Shown here: piece after piece, positions 1 through 8,302 of the stretch | How positions within the stretch are numbered: position 1 is the stretch's first letter | Layout: each line of letters begins with the position of its first letter | Assembly: GCA_965222725.1 (NCBI GenBank) | Contig: OZ244969.1 | Coordinates: forward strand, 4,650,001 to 4,714,000 | Source: GCA-2748575 sp965222725 | GTDB lineage: Bacteria > Pseudomonadota > Gammaproteobacteria > Pseudomonadales > Ketobacteraceae | Direction: 5' to 3' | Length of the DNA stretch: 64,000 nucleotides | The notes under the pieces: generated by a model | Databases searched by the model: none | What the model saw: only the letters and a program-made list of their open reading frames with translations | What the model was told of the DNA's origin: nothing | Made by a program: the position numbers and the translations under genes

Positions 1-1657
1 GCAAGCAAAACAACTGATCACCACCGGCCAGGCTGCACTGGACAAGGCCCTGAGCAATCTGAAGCAGGCTTGCCTTGAGGGTGACAGGGTTTCCGGCAAG
101 AAGCTGGATGAGCGGCAACTGGCGCTTTACGAAGTAGCCTATTGTGCGGCGGAGCTTCAGGCGGCAGCGGTGTATTTTCAGTACAGCGAAGCCGTGCATG
201 CGAAGAAAGGCACCACCGATGATCTGCGTATTGAAGATCGCATTGCCCTGCAGTATGCCGCAGAGGCCTTGCTGAATTGCCGTACCCGTATGAATACCCG
301 CCGTCAGGATTTTGGTTTCAGTCGCGCTGATCTGAACGACTCCTTTAACAGCGATGCGGTGGATGATTTTATTAACAACTACCTTTCCGGCGAGTGCATG
401 GCCACGCTGGGTAAAGCGGTACTGGATGGTGATGGCTTTATTGGCGATCACATGCTGGACGATGAAAAGGAAATGATGCGCGAGACCTTTCACCAGTTCG
501 CGTATGACGTGGTGCAACCTTTGGCGGAAGAGATTCACACCAAGGATCTGGATGTGCCCGATGAAATCATCAAGCCGCTGGCGGAGCTGGGTTGCTTTGG
601 TTTGTCCATTCCCATGCAGTACGGCGGTATTCAGCCGGACGACCGTGAAGATAACCTGGGTATGATCGTGGTGACCGAAGAGCTTTCCCGCGGGGCACTG
701 GGGCCTGCCGGCAGTTTGATTACCCGCCCCGAGATTCTGTCCCGTGCGTTAATGAAAGGCGGCACTGAAGATCAGAAGCAGGAGTGGCTGCCCAAGCTGG
801 CCACCGCGGAGGTGTTGAATGCCGTGGCGGTGACCGAACCCAACTACGGTTCCGATGTGGCGTCCATGAAACTGAAGGCCACCCGTACCGAAGGCGGCTG
901 GTTGCTGAATGGCGAAAAAACCTGGTGTACCTTTGCCGGTAAAGCCCAGGTGCTGATGACATTGGCCCGTACCGATTCCGATCCCAAGGCGGGTCACCGT
1001 GGCCTGACCATGTTCCTGGTGGAAAAGCCCTCCACTCCCGGTCATTCCTTTAAGTACACCCAGGAATCCGGTGGCGTTCTGGAAGGCAAAGCCATTCCCA
1101 CTATCGGTTATCGTGGCATGCATTCCTTCACTGTGTTCTATGAGAACGTGTTTGTTCCCGACAGCCATGTGATGGGCCTGGAAGAAGGTGTGGGCAAAGG
1201 CTTTTACTACACCATGGCCGGTTTTGCCGGTGGCCGTATTCAAACCGCGGCCCGGGCTACCGGCGTGATGCAGTCTGCTTTTGAGCAGGCATTGAAATAC
1301 GCCCAGGAACGCCACGTATTTGGTCAGGCGGTGGCAGATTATCAGCTGACGCTGGTGAAGATTGCCCGTATGGCCATGTTGCTTTCCGTATCCCGCCAGT
1401 TTACTTACCACGTGGCGCGCCTGATGGACGAAGGCAAAGGACAGATGGAAGCCAGCCTGGTAAAACTCTACTCCTGTAAATCTTCCGAGTGGCTGTGTCG
1501 TGAAGCCATGCAGATTCATGGTGGTATGGGTTACGCGGAAGAAACCATGGTCAGCCGTTTGTTCATTGACTCCCGTGTGCTGTCTATCTTTGAAGGTGCG
1601 GAGGAAACTCTGGCCCTGAAGGTAATTGCCAAAGCACTGGTGGAAAACGCGGCTTAA
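1..1657 (+). CDS. mcd: (2S)-methylsuccinyl-CoA dehydrogenase, 5'-truncated
   Basis: FAD-dependent acyl-CoA dehydrogenase that should oxidise (2S)-methylsuccinyl-CoA to mesaconyl-CoA in the ethylmalonyl-CoA pathway. The frame is open from base 2, giving 551 visible residues, so the start lies just upstream; a GTG at 170 is internal because coding sequence continues above it. An N-terminal extension of about 150 residues precedes the standard fold, as in Mcd proteins. Visible motifs are VTEPNYGSD, the C-terminal QIHGGMGYAEE, and IFEGAEE, which carries the expected catalytic glutamate position. The identification over other acyl-CoA dehydrogenases rests on the extension and on the following mesaconyl-CoA hydratase, ethylmalonyl-CoA mutase and meaB genes. 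The substrate is inferred, not shown. Confidence 0.85.
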   Translation, partial: QAKQLITTGQAALDKALSNLKQACLEGDRVSGKKLDERQLALYEVAYCAAELQAAAVYFQYSEAVHAKKGTTDDLRIEDRIALQYAAEALLNCRTRMNTRRQDFGFSRADLNDSFNSDAVDDFINNYLSGECMATLGKAVLDGDGFIGDHMLDDEKEMMRETFHQFAYDVVQPLAEEIHTKDLDVPDEIIKPLAELGCFGLSIPMQYGGIQPDDREDNLGMIVVTEELSRGALGPAGSLITRPEILSRALMKGGTEDQKQEWLPKLATAEVLNAVAVTEPNYGSDVASMKLKATRTEGGWLLNGEKTWCTFAGKAQVLMTLARTDSDPKAGHRGLTMFLVEKPSTPGHSFKYTQESGGVLEGKAIPTIGYRGMHSFTVFYENVFVPDSHVMGLEEGVGKGFYYTMAGFAGGRIQTAARATGVMQSAFEQALKYAQERHVFGQAVADYQLTLVKIARMAMLLSVSRQFTYHVARLMDEGKGQMEASLVKLYSCKSSEWLCREAMQIHGGMGYAEETMVSRLFIDSRVLSIFEGAEETLALKVIAKALVENAA

Positions 1658-1688
1658 CCGCTGCCGGATTCAATAGACCCAAACGGGT

Positions 1689-1764
1689 ATTGCCGGCGTT
1701 AACCGCCGGCAATCGAACGGTAAAAGAAAGGAGAAAGTGTCAATCAGCCGGTGCTTTCTCCTTT
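1689..1764. other. Two consecutive inverted repeats between mcd and mch
   Basis: The first hairpin has arms ATTGCCGGCG (1689-1698) and CGCCGGCAAT (1704-1713), 10 bp around a 5-nt loop. The second has arms AAAGGAGAAAG (1727-1737) and CTTTCTCCTTT (1754-1764), 11 bp around a 16-nt loop. Neither is followed by a T-run, so neither is a standard terminator on the plus strand. They could stabilise or partly uncouple the mcd and mch messages. The second stem would bury an AGGAG sequence that precedes no gene start. Confidence 0.5.
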
Positions 1765-1843
1765 GCCGTTTATACGCATATCGTTAAAAGCTATCGTTAA
1801 CAGTTATCGACGTCATCAAAGAAGGGATACCAGAGGTATGTCC

Positions 1844-3025
1844 ATGAAATTTGCCCCCCAGAAAGAACTTGCTCCCGATCAGCCTGCCAGCCTGGATAGC
1901 GTTCGCCATCCGCAATACGGCCGTTATCTGGAAGAGTACGTGCCCGGTCAGGTATTCGTGCATCCCCGTGGCTATACCTTTACGGCAGCTGGTATCGATC
2001 AGTTTTCCCGTACCTATTTTCAGTGCAACCCTTTGTATCTGGATCTGGAATACGCCAAGTCTCATGGTTTCAGCAGCATTCCGGCATCACCACAAATGGT
2101 GTTTAATGTCATTCTGTCCCTGGGTGTGCAAAACGATTCTGAAAAGGTAATTGCCAATCTGGGTTACTACAACGCCCAGTTCCTGCGCCCGGTGTATGCC
2201 GGCGACACCATTCGCGCCATGACCATGGTGACGGATCGCAAGGAACGTGGCGAAGACAAGCCCGGCATCGTCACCATCCGCACCCTGGGTGTAAATCAGC
2301 GGGACGAAGTGGTACTGCAATACGAACGTAAACTGATGGTAGCCTATCGCGGCGACCGCTTGCCTACTACGCCTGTGCGCGAAGGAGCCACACCGGCATT
2401 CCCCTGGGTGGAAGATGCCGACGTTCATTTCCCGGACACCCTGCCCACTGCATTGCGCCATGCGCCCTGCTCTGTCACCGGCTGGAACACTTACGCCGAC
2501 AACTTCCAACCCGGCGACATTATTGTGCACAGCAATGGCCGCACCATCAGCGACGAACACTTCAACCTGACCTATCAGGTAGGCAACACCCACCCACTAC
2601 ACTTTGATGCGGTATTTTCCGAAAGCCTGAGCGGCCCCATGAGCGGCAAGCCCATTGTGTATGGCGGCCTGGTATTTGCCTGGCTGGAAGGACTGGCCAG
2701 CCGCGACCTGAGCGAAAATGCCATCTGGGAACTGGGCTTTACCGAAGGTTATCACACCCAGCCTGCGGTGGCCGGCGATACCGTGGCAGGCATGTCGCGC
2801 ATTCTTGCGGTGGAAGATGCACCCGGAGATTTCAAGGATGCCGCCAGCGTGGTAACCATTCAGTTTATCGGCGTTAAAAACATGACCGCCAAAGCGGCAC
2901 TGGAAAAACACGGTACGGATCTTTTCATTAAGGAAAACGACAAGAAAAAACTCGGCAAGGAAAAGATCAAAGACAAGATTTTTGAAATTGAACGCCGCCT
3001 GGTGATTAAAAAAGGCAAGGCTTGA
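1844..3025 (+). CDS. mch: Mesaconyl-CoA hydratase (MaoC-type)
   Basis: Hotdog-fold enoyl-CoA hydratase expected to convert mesaconyl-CoA into beta-methylmalyl-CoA. The protein is 393 residues and holds two MaoC-like halves; the conserved acidic/His region is seen at YFQCNPLYLD in the first half and at YQVGNTHPLHFD in the second. The ATG at 1844 was chosen because AGAGG (1832-1836) sits 7 nt upstream; the ATG at 1838 is too close to that site. A lysine-rich tail of about 40 residues makes it longer than my recollection of family members (around 340-360). Position between mcd and the mutase gene is the main support for substrate. Confidence 0.82.
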   Translation: MKFAPQKELAPDQPASLDSVRHPQYGRYLEEYVPGQVFVHPRGYTFTAAGIDQFSRTYFQCNPLYLDLEYAKSHGFSSIPASPQMVFNVILSLGVQNDSEKVIANLGYYNAQFLRPVYAGDTIRAMTMVTDRKERGEDKPGIVTIRTLGVNQRDEVVLQYERKLMVAYRGDRLPTTPVREGATPAFPWVEDADVHFPDTLPTALRHAPCSVTGWNTYADNFQPGDIIVHSNGRTISDEHFNLTYQVGNTHPLHFDAVFSESLSGPMSGKPIVYGGLVFAWLEGLASRDLSENAIWELGFTEGYHTQPAVAGDTVAGMSRILAVEDAPGDFKDAASVVTIQFIGVKNMTAKAALEKHGTDLFIKENDKKKLGKEKIKDKIFEIERRLVIKKGKA

Positions 3026-3055
3026 TCACGCAAACCAACAACAACAGCGCGTGAT
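3025..3055. other. Inverted repeat between mch and ecm
   Basis: Arms ATCACGC (3025-3031) and GCGTGAT (3049-3055) enclose a 17-nt A/C-rich loop immediately after the mch stop codon. There is no T-run. It is the second of three intercistronic hairpin regions in this operon, so a role in message stability is possible; no sequence evidence fixes the role. Confidence 0.35.
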
Positions 3056-3084
3056 GAACAGTTACTTTTAATCGGGATAAGCAA

Positions 3085-5112
3085 ATGAGCCAGAACAAAG
3101 CACACGAACTCACAGACGATCAGGGCAAGGTGATCAAGGATCGCCCCTGGATCTTCCGTACTTATGCGGGCCACACCAATGTGCGCGCGTCCAACGAACT
3201 GTATCGCTCCAATCTGGCCAAGGGCCAGACGGGACTGAGTATCGCATTCGATCTTCCCACCCAGTGTGGTTACAGTTCGGATGAAGACATCGCCCGGCCG
3301 GAAATCGGCAAAGTGGGTGTGCCCATCAACACCCTGGATGATTTTGCCATTCTGTTTGATGAAATCGATATCAGCGAAGTCAACACCTCCATGACCATCA
3401 ACGGCACCAGCATGTGGCTGCTGTCCTTGTACGTGGCGCTGGCGGAAGAACGCGGCATTGATATCAGCAAGTTGCAGGGCACCACCCAGAATGACCTGAT
3501 CAAGGAATTTCTGGCCCGTGGCACCTATGTGTTTCCGCCGGAAGAGTCCATCAAACTCATCGTGGATATGTATGAGTACTGTCTGAACAATGTGCCCAAG
3601 TGGAACCCCTCCAACGTATGCTCCTATCACCTGCAGGAAGCAGGTGCTACACCGGCCCAGGAACTGGCTTACTCACTGGTAACGGCCATTACTGTGCTGG
3701 ATGCTATCAAGGAACGGAATTGCTTTAACGAGGAAGAGTTTGAGCGCTGTGTTGGCCGGGTATCCTTCTTTGTGAATGCCGGTATGCGTTTCGTTGAAGA
3801 AATGTGCAAGATGCGCGCCTTCACCGAACTCTGGGACGAGATCTGCCAGAAGCGTTACAACGTTAAAAACCCCAAGTTCCGCCGTTTCCGCTACGGCGTT
3901 CAGGTTAACTCGCTGGGGCTTACCGAAGAGCAACCGGAAAACAATGCCTGGCGGATTCTGATTGAAGCCCTGGGCGTCACGCTGAGCCGCAAAGCCCGTT
4001 GCCGGGCGCTGCAGTTACCTGCCTGGAACGAAGCCCTGTCTCTGCCCCGCCCCTGGGATCAGCAATGGTCGCTGCGCTTGCAACAGATCCTGGCTTATGA
4101 AACCGATCTGCTGGAATACCCGGATATCTTTGATGGTTCCCCGGTAGTGGAATCCAAGGTCAATGATCTGAAGGAACAGGCTAACGCCGAGATCCAGAAA
4201 ATTCTCGACAGTGGCGGCGGTATTGAAGCCATTAAAAACGGCTACATGAAATCCCAGCTGGTGATCTCCCAGGCGGAACGCATGAGCAAGATCAACACCG
4301 GCGAACAGGTCGTTGTTGGTAAAAACCGTTGGGACAACGGGTTGGACTCGCCTTTAGTGGGTGGCAACGACGGCGGTGTATTCAAAGTGGATCCTGAATC
4401 CGCCTCTGAAACCATCCGTGCGCTGGAACAAACCCGGGCCAACCGGGATGAAGAGCAGGCCCAGGCCTGTCTGAAGCGTCTGGAAGAAGATGCCAGAAAA
4501 GGCGTCAATCTGATGGAAGCCAGTATTGCCTGTGCCAAGGCCCGGGTTACCACCGGTGAGTGGGCAGCTACCATGCGCAGTGTGTACGGTGAATATCGTC
4601 CGCCCACCGGTGTTGAAGGCCAGACCATGTCACTGGAAAACGACATGCTGGATCAGGTGCGCGGTAAAGTAAAAGCCTTTATGGAACAGCACGGTCACCG
4701 CCCCCGTATTGTGGTGGGCAAGCCGGGCCTGGATGGTCATTCCAACGGTGCTGAAATGATTTCTGTCGCGGCACGCCATGCAGGCTTCGATGTGATTTAT
4801 TTTGGTATCCGCCTGAGCGCCATAGATATCGTGCAATCCGCCATTGAGGAAGACGTGGATGTCATCGGCATCTCCTTGCTGTCCGGTTCCCATAACGAAA
4901 TCATTGACCAGTTGATGAGTGAACTGGACACTGAGGGCGCCCGGGATTCCATTCCGGTGATTCTGGGCGGCATTATTCCCCAGGCCGATATGGACGCCCT
5001 GAAACAGAAAGGTATCAAGGCCATCTTTACACCCAAGGATTATGACCTGATGACGGTTATGGATCGTATTATGGATATTATTCTGGAGAACAAGGCCACC
5101 GACGCCGCATAA
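3085..5112 (+). CDS. ecm: Ethylmalonyl-CoA mutase (B12-dependent)
   Basis: Adenosylcobalamin-dependent acyl-CoA mutase, 675 residues in one chain, predicted to rearrange (2R)-ethylmalonyl-CoA to (2S)-methylsuccinyl-CoA. The N-terminal catalytic barrel contains FRTYAGH, GQTGLSIAFDLPTQ, MTINGTSMWLL, GTTQNDLIKE and SYHLQEAGATP. The C-terminal B12 domain has GKPGLDGHSNGAEMI; the DxHxxG aspartate is residue 550 and the cobalt-ligating histidine is residue 552. Methylmalonyl-CoA mutase and isobutyryl-CoA mutase share the fold. The combination with mcd and mch, and the MeaA-like DLPTQ region, favours ethylmalonyl-CoA. meaB follows and should serve this enzyme. Confidence 0.88.
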   Translation: MSQNKAHELTDDQGKVIKDRPWIFRTYAGHTNVRASNELYRSNLAKGQTGLSIAFDLPTQCGYSSDEDIARPEIGKVGVPINTLDDFAILFDEIDISEVNTSMTINGTSMWLLSLYVALAEERGIDISKLQGTTQNDLIKEFLARGTYVFPPEESIKLIVDMYEYCLNNVPKWNPSNVCSYHLQEAGATPAQELAYSLVTAITVLDAIKERNCFNEEEFERCVGRVSFFVNAGMRFVEEMCKMRAFTELWDEICQKRYNVKNPKFRRFRYGVQVNSLGLTEEQPENNAWRILIEALGVTLSRKARCRALQLPAWNEALSLPRPWDQQWSLRLQQILAYETDLLEYPDIFDGSPVVESKVNDLKEQANAEIQKILDSGGGIEAIKNGYMKSQLVISQAERMSKINTGEQVVVGKNRWDNGLDSPLVGGNDGGVFKVDPESASETIRALEQTRANRDEEQAQACLKRLEEDARKGVNLMEASIACAKARVTTGEWAATMRSVYGEYRPPTGVEGQTMSLENDMLDQVRGKVKAFMEQHGHRPRIVVGKPGLDGHSNGAEMISVAARHAGFDVIYFGIRLSAIDIVQSAIEEDVDVIGISLLSGSHNEIIDQLMSELDTEGARDSIPVILGGIIPQADMDALKQKGIKAIFTPKDYDLMTVMDRIMDIILENKATDAA

Positions 5113-5138
5113 TCAATAACACAACCATCAGGAAATAC

Positions 5139-5170
5139 GGGGTTGTACCGGCAATTGCCATGACAACCCC
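5139..5170. other. Nested inverted repeat between ecm and meaB
   Basis: Outer arms GGGGTTGT (5139-5146) and ACAACCCC (5163-5170) flank the perfect palindrome GGCAATTGCC (5150-5159), with 3-nt mismatches between them. No T-run follows. It lies in the 102-nt gap before meaB and is the third intercistronic hairpin in the operon; it could be an mRNA processing or stability element, or a protein-binding site. Confidence 0.45.
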
Positions 5171-5214
5171 ACACTCACCCTTAATCCTTTGATAAACCGG
5201 TGGATCATTGAACA

Positions 5215-6216
5215 TTGGCTGAATCAAACGCCCTTCCCGAGAATCTACTCCAACAGATAGAACAGGCACGGCAACTGAAAAAGCTGCCGCTGGCCAAGCT
5301 CATTTCCCTGTTCGAAAACCAGTCTGAATCCGCCATTCAGAAACGCCACGAGATCACAAAATTTCTGGAAGCCAATCCGTCGGACCGCAAAGGCCTGGTG
5401 ATTGGTTTTACCGGCACGCCCGGCGCAGGCAAATCCAGCCTGATTGCCGAACTCAGCAAAACGCTTTTGAGCAAGAACCCGGACATTACCATTGCCGTAC
5501 TGGCCGTAGATCCATCCAGCCAGGTATCCGGTGGCAGCATTCTGGGGGATCGCACTCGCATGCGCACCAATGGCCGGGAGCCAAGATTGTTCTTCCGCTC
5601 CCAGGCATCCAATCTGGAACTGGGCGGGGTTACCCAGAACACCTATCAGGCCACCCGATTGCTGCGCCACTTTTTCGATCTCATCGTGATCGAAACCGTG
5701 GGCATCGGCCAGAATGAAGTGGATATTCAATACATGACGGACCACACCTACCTGGTGATGCAACCGTTGGCGGGGGACCAGATACAGTTTATGAAATGCG
5801 GTATTATGGAAATCCCCGACAGTTTTGTGGTGAACAAATGCGATGAGGAAAAACTGGCCCGCATGAGTTACCACATGCTGCGAACTTCACTCAAGCAAGC
5901 CAAACTGGTGGCGCTGGACGCCCGGGACGATTACACCCGGGCCAGCAAAGACAATATCTTTCTCACCAGCGCGGTGAAAGGCACTGGTGTCGATATCCTG
6001 GCGGACCATGTGCTTGCTCTCTCCCCCAAAACACATCAGGACCGGGATCTTTTTTATCTTAAAAAACGGATTCAGGCGGATTACGGAAATTTTGGACTGG
6101 CGATCTTCGCTGAGTGCGAAAAGGAGCTCAGCAGCAAAAATACTTTTGGCAGCAAGAATACTTTTGAAAGCAAGGAAGCCTTCATTCGTTCCAGGATTGA
6201 AAAACGGATCAGCTAA
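5215..6216 (+). CDS. meaB: MeaB-family GTPase, mutase chaperone
   Basis: G3E P-loop GTPase that gates cofactor loading and protects a B12-dependent acyl-CoA mutase, here presumably the enzyme encoded just upstream. The 333-residue protein has Walker A GTPGAGKS at residues 67-74, the DPSS/GGSILGDRTRM region near 99-115, ETVGIGQNE near 160-168 and the guanine-specificity motif NKCD near 204. The start is TTG at 5215 with GGTGGA 10 nt upstream; no better start is visible. The C-terminus has an 18-bp tandem duplication (6133-6168) encoding SKNTFG/SKNTFE, probably a recent slippage event in a flexible tail. It is convergent with the LuxR gene, only 31 nt away. Confidence 0.92.
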   Translation: MAESNALPENLLQQIEQARQLKKLPLAKLISLFENQSESAIQKRHEITKFLEANPSDRKGLVIGFTGTPGAGKSSLIAELSKTLLSKNPDITIAVLAVDPSSQVSGGSILGDRTRMRTNGREPRLFFRSQASNLELGGVTQNTYQATRLLRHFFDLIVIETVGIGQNEVDIQYMTDHTYLVMQPLAGDQIQFMKCGIMEIPDSFVVNKCDEEKLARMSYHMLRTSLKQAKLVALDARDDYTRASKDNIFLTSAVKGTGVDILADHVLALSPKTHQDRDLFYLKKRIQADYGNFGLAIFAECEKELSSKNTFGSKNTFESKEAFIRSRIEKRIS

Positions 6217-6247
6217 GTAGCGACGCCATTAACCTTGCAGGCACCGG

Positions 6248-7243
6248 TTATTCACTCTCGAACTGATGTTTCAGATTGGCCAGCTCGGTTTTACTGGATA
6301 TCCCCAGCTTGTTGTAAACCCGGTACAGGTGATTGGATACCGTGGACGGCGCCAGGCCAATTTTTCGTGCCACTTCCTTGTAGGTAAGCCCTTGGGTAAT
6401 CCAGGTTACCACTTCCCTTTCCCTGTCCGTTAACTGGTCAATCACACTGGCAGGGCGAATACCCACAAGAAACAGTTTCTGATGGTTTTCCACCACCACG
6501 CTCAAACCGTTAATCACTTCTTTGGTTCTGGTCGCGCTACTTTCAATAAAATCACTGTGCCAGAATGGCAGGCACTGAGCCTTATTGTCCGGAAAGTACT
6601 GCTCAATAAAATCCAGAAACCGGGGTTGGGCCTCGTGGTAAAAACCCTCCCCGTCACAGATTGCCCAGGCAGTGGCATCGCTGCCGTCAGATTCCGCCCG
6701 TTCATTGTCTGACTTTTCCACGTGGAGAAAAAAATTATAGGATGCCGCTGCCACCATATGAAAAACCAGCCGGCCAACCAACTGCTTTTCCCCGGTGGAA
6801 AAATCCTGATCCCGGTTTTGCCGGTACAGGCTCAGCAGCGTATACAACCCGCTGCGCTCATCGAAATGCCCTGACGCCAGAATGCGCTCGATACCATAGG
6901 GCTTGAACAAATGCTCATGCAGCTCGGACGTGAAGAAACTGTCATCGGGATAGACTTCGCTCATGGCCACCGGCTCTCCCAGCCGGCCCAGCACCGCTTC
7001 ACGAATGGGATTGATATCGATGGTGTCTACCAGCCGTTGGCCGTAGTGCTCGTCCAGCCCCAGGTGCTCCACGTAATGAAACTCACGACTCTGTAGCCCG
7101 CCCGTACCCCAGAAGGCCGCATCAAAGTCCACCACCCGCTGCAGCTGCTCCAGCGCCCACACGCGATAGGACTCCGGTGGAATACGCCCTGCGGACAGGT
7201 ATAAGTGACTGATAAATGACTCAACTGGATCTTTCATCGGCAT
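6248..7243 (-). CDS. LuxR-family transcriptional regulator
   Basis: About 331 residues. The C-terminus is a LuxR/GerE helix-turn-helix beginning LTDREREVVTWITQGLTYKE and continuing through APSTVSNHLYRVYNKLG. The N-terminal 250 residues show no receiver, PAS or autoinducer-binding signature that I recognise, so the ligand is unknown. The start is uncertain: ATGs at 7243 and 7237 are both possible, neither with a strong ribosome site, and the frame is open upstream. The gene is divergent from the acetoacetate-decarboxylase-like gene, so it probably controls that pair, but this is inference from position only. Confidence 0.8.
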   Translation of the reverse strand: MPMKDPVESFISHLYLSAGRIPPESYRVWALEQLQRVVDFDAAFWGTGGLQSREFHYVEHLGLDEHYGQRLVDTIDINPIREAVLGRLGEPVAMSEVYPDDSFFTSELHEHLFKPYGIERILASGHFDERSGLYTLLSLYRQNRDQDFSTGEKQLVGRLVFHMVAAASYNFFLHVEKSDNERAESDGSDATAWAICDGEGFYHEAQPRFLDFIEQYFPDNKAQCLPFWHSDFIESSATRTKEVINGLSVVVENHQKLFLVGIRPASVIDQLTDREREVVTWITQGLTYKEVARKIGLAPSTVSNHLYRVYNKLGISSKTELANLKHQFESE

Positions 7244-7390
7244 CTGCCATGTTTGCCCGAATCTGTTATTTCTCAACAGTTTAGCTGATTTCCCACCAAC
7301 AGTAACAACCCTTGGGGTATTTCTACTATCGCCTTTCCCGCTGTGCTGATAGAGACTGAAACCCATCAGCCAGAGGGACGATCAATTATT

Positions 7391-8302
7391 ATGAAAGCCA
7401 CTAACACCGTCAGCCCGGAATTCCTGGATAACCGTGAACAGTTTAGCGACCCGTTTTTTCAGCGGTTTACCCTCCATAAACGGCAGGAACCCCTGCAACT
7501 GACCGATAGCATCAGCAAGGATTATAACTTTCCCACTTTTTATGGAAACGTTACCTGCTCCCAGGCAATTTTCCTGTGCAACTATGAGAAAGCCCAGGAA
7601 TTGATGCCCCACCCCAAAATGAAGCCCATCAATATGCTGGGGGGTCGTTCTCTGGTGGCGATTGCCAGTTATGTCTATCGCAACGTAATGAACGTCACGC
7701 CTTACAACGAGATTGCCCTAACCATTCCCGTGATGGTGAACCCCGGAGTCAATGTTCCTGTGCTACCGATGCTGATCGATAGCTTCAGCAAGTTTGGCTA
7801 TTACGTTTTCAGTATGCCGGTTACCTCAAAGGAAAACGAAATTCGCGGCCGTAAAATCTGGGGCCTGCCGAAAGTGGTACATGACATTGATATCACCAGC
7901 CAATCAGGCATCTGTGAAACCCGAGCTACAGATGAACAGGGTAACGACTATCTGAAAATTCGTGTGCCAACCGAAGGCAAACCCACGGCTTTTGATGTAT
8001 CCGCCAATATCTATTCGCGCCTGGGTGATAATCTTTTACAAAGCCCCACTCACTTCAAGGCCAGCTTTAATCTGCAGAAAAACATGGGATTGCTGCTCTC
8101 CTCTGCCCGGTCTGGTAACCAGTCTCCGGCGATAGAGCTGGGTGATGGCCCCTATGCTGATGTGTTACGGCAACTGGAGCTGATTCCCACGCCGTTGCAA
8201 ACACGGTATGCCAAACAGATGAACGCCTGCTTTGATCTTAACAATACCGATTATCAGGCCCCCTTTGATTTTCGTGGTATCGAGGAGCCGGAGTATGCCT
8301 GA
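7391..8302 (+). CDS. Acetoacetate decarboxylase-family protein
   Basis: 303-residue member of the acetoacetate decarboxylase superfamily. The segment GRKIWGLPK (residues 153-161) lines up with GRELSAYPK of clostridial acetoacetate decarboxylase, placing the Schiff-base lysine at K161, so the active-site lysine is present. Many relatives act on other beta-keto acids or as hydratase/aldolases, so the substrate is open. The ATG at 7391 is preceded by GAGGGA about 12 nt upstream; a GTG at 7343 in frame is less likely. The stop overlaps the next gene by 8 nt, which points to coupled translation with the ketopantoate-reductase-like protein. Confidence 0.8.
   Translation: MKATNTVSPEFLDNREQFSDPFFQRFTLHKRQEPLQLTDSISKDYNFPTFYGNVTCSQAIFLCNYEKAQELMPHPKMKPINMLGGRSLVAIASYVYRNVMNVTPYNEIALTIPVMVNPGVNVPVLPMLIDSFSKFGYYVFSMPVTSKENEIRGRKIWGLPKVVHDIDITSQSGICETRATDEQGNDYLKIRVPTEGKPTAFDVSANIYSRLGDNLLQSPTHFKASFNLQKNMGLLLSSARSGNQSPAIELGDGPYADVLRQLELIPTPLQTRYAKQMNACFDLNNTDYQAPFDFRGIEEPEYA

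Noticed and set aside
749..1519. 256-codon open frame on the minus strand opposite mcd
   Set aside because: It is a His/Gly-rich mirror of a well-conserved acyl-CoA dehydrogenase gene and has no recognisable domain; codon bias of the plus strand creates it.
1689..1713. Terminator after mcd
   Set aside because: The 10-bp stem is good but no T-run follows, and the next pathway gene is downstream on the same strand, so an internal hairpin is more likely than an operon end.
2860..3630. 256-codon open frame on the minus strand across the mch/ecm junction
   Set aside because: It covers the conserved parts of two real genes on the other strand and shows no family features.
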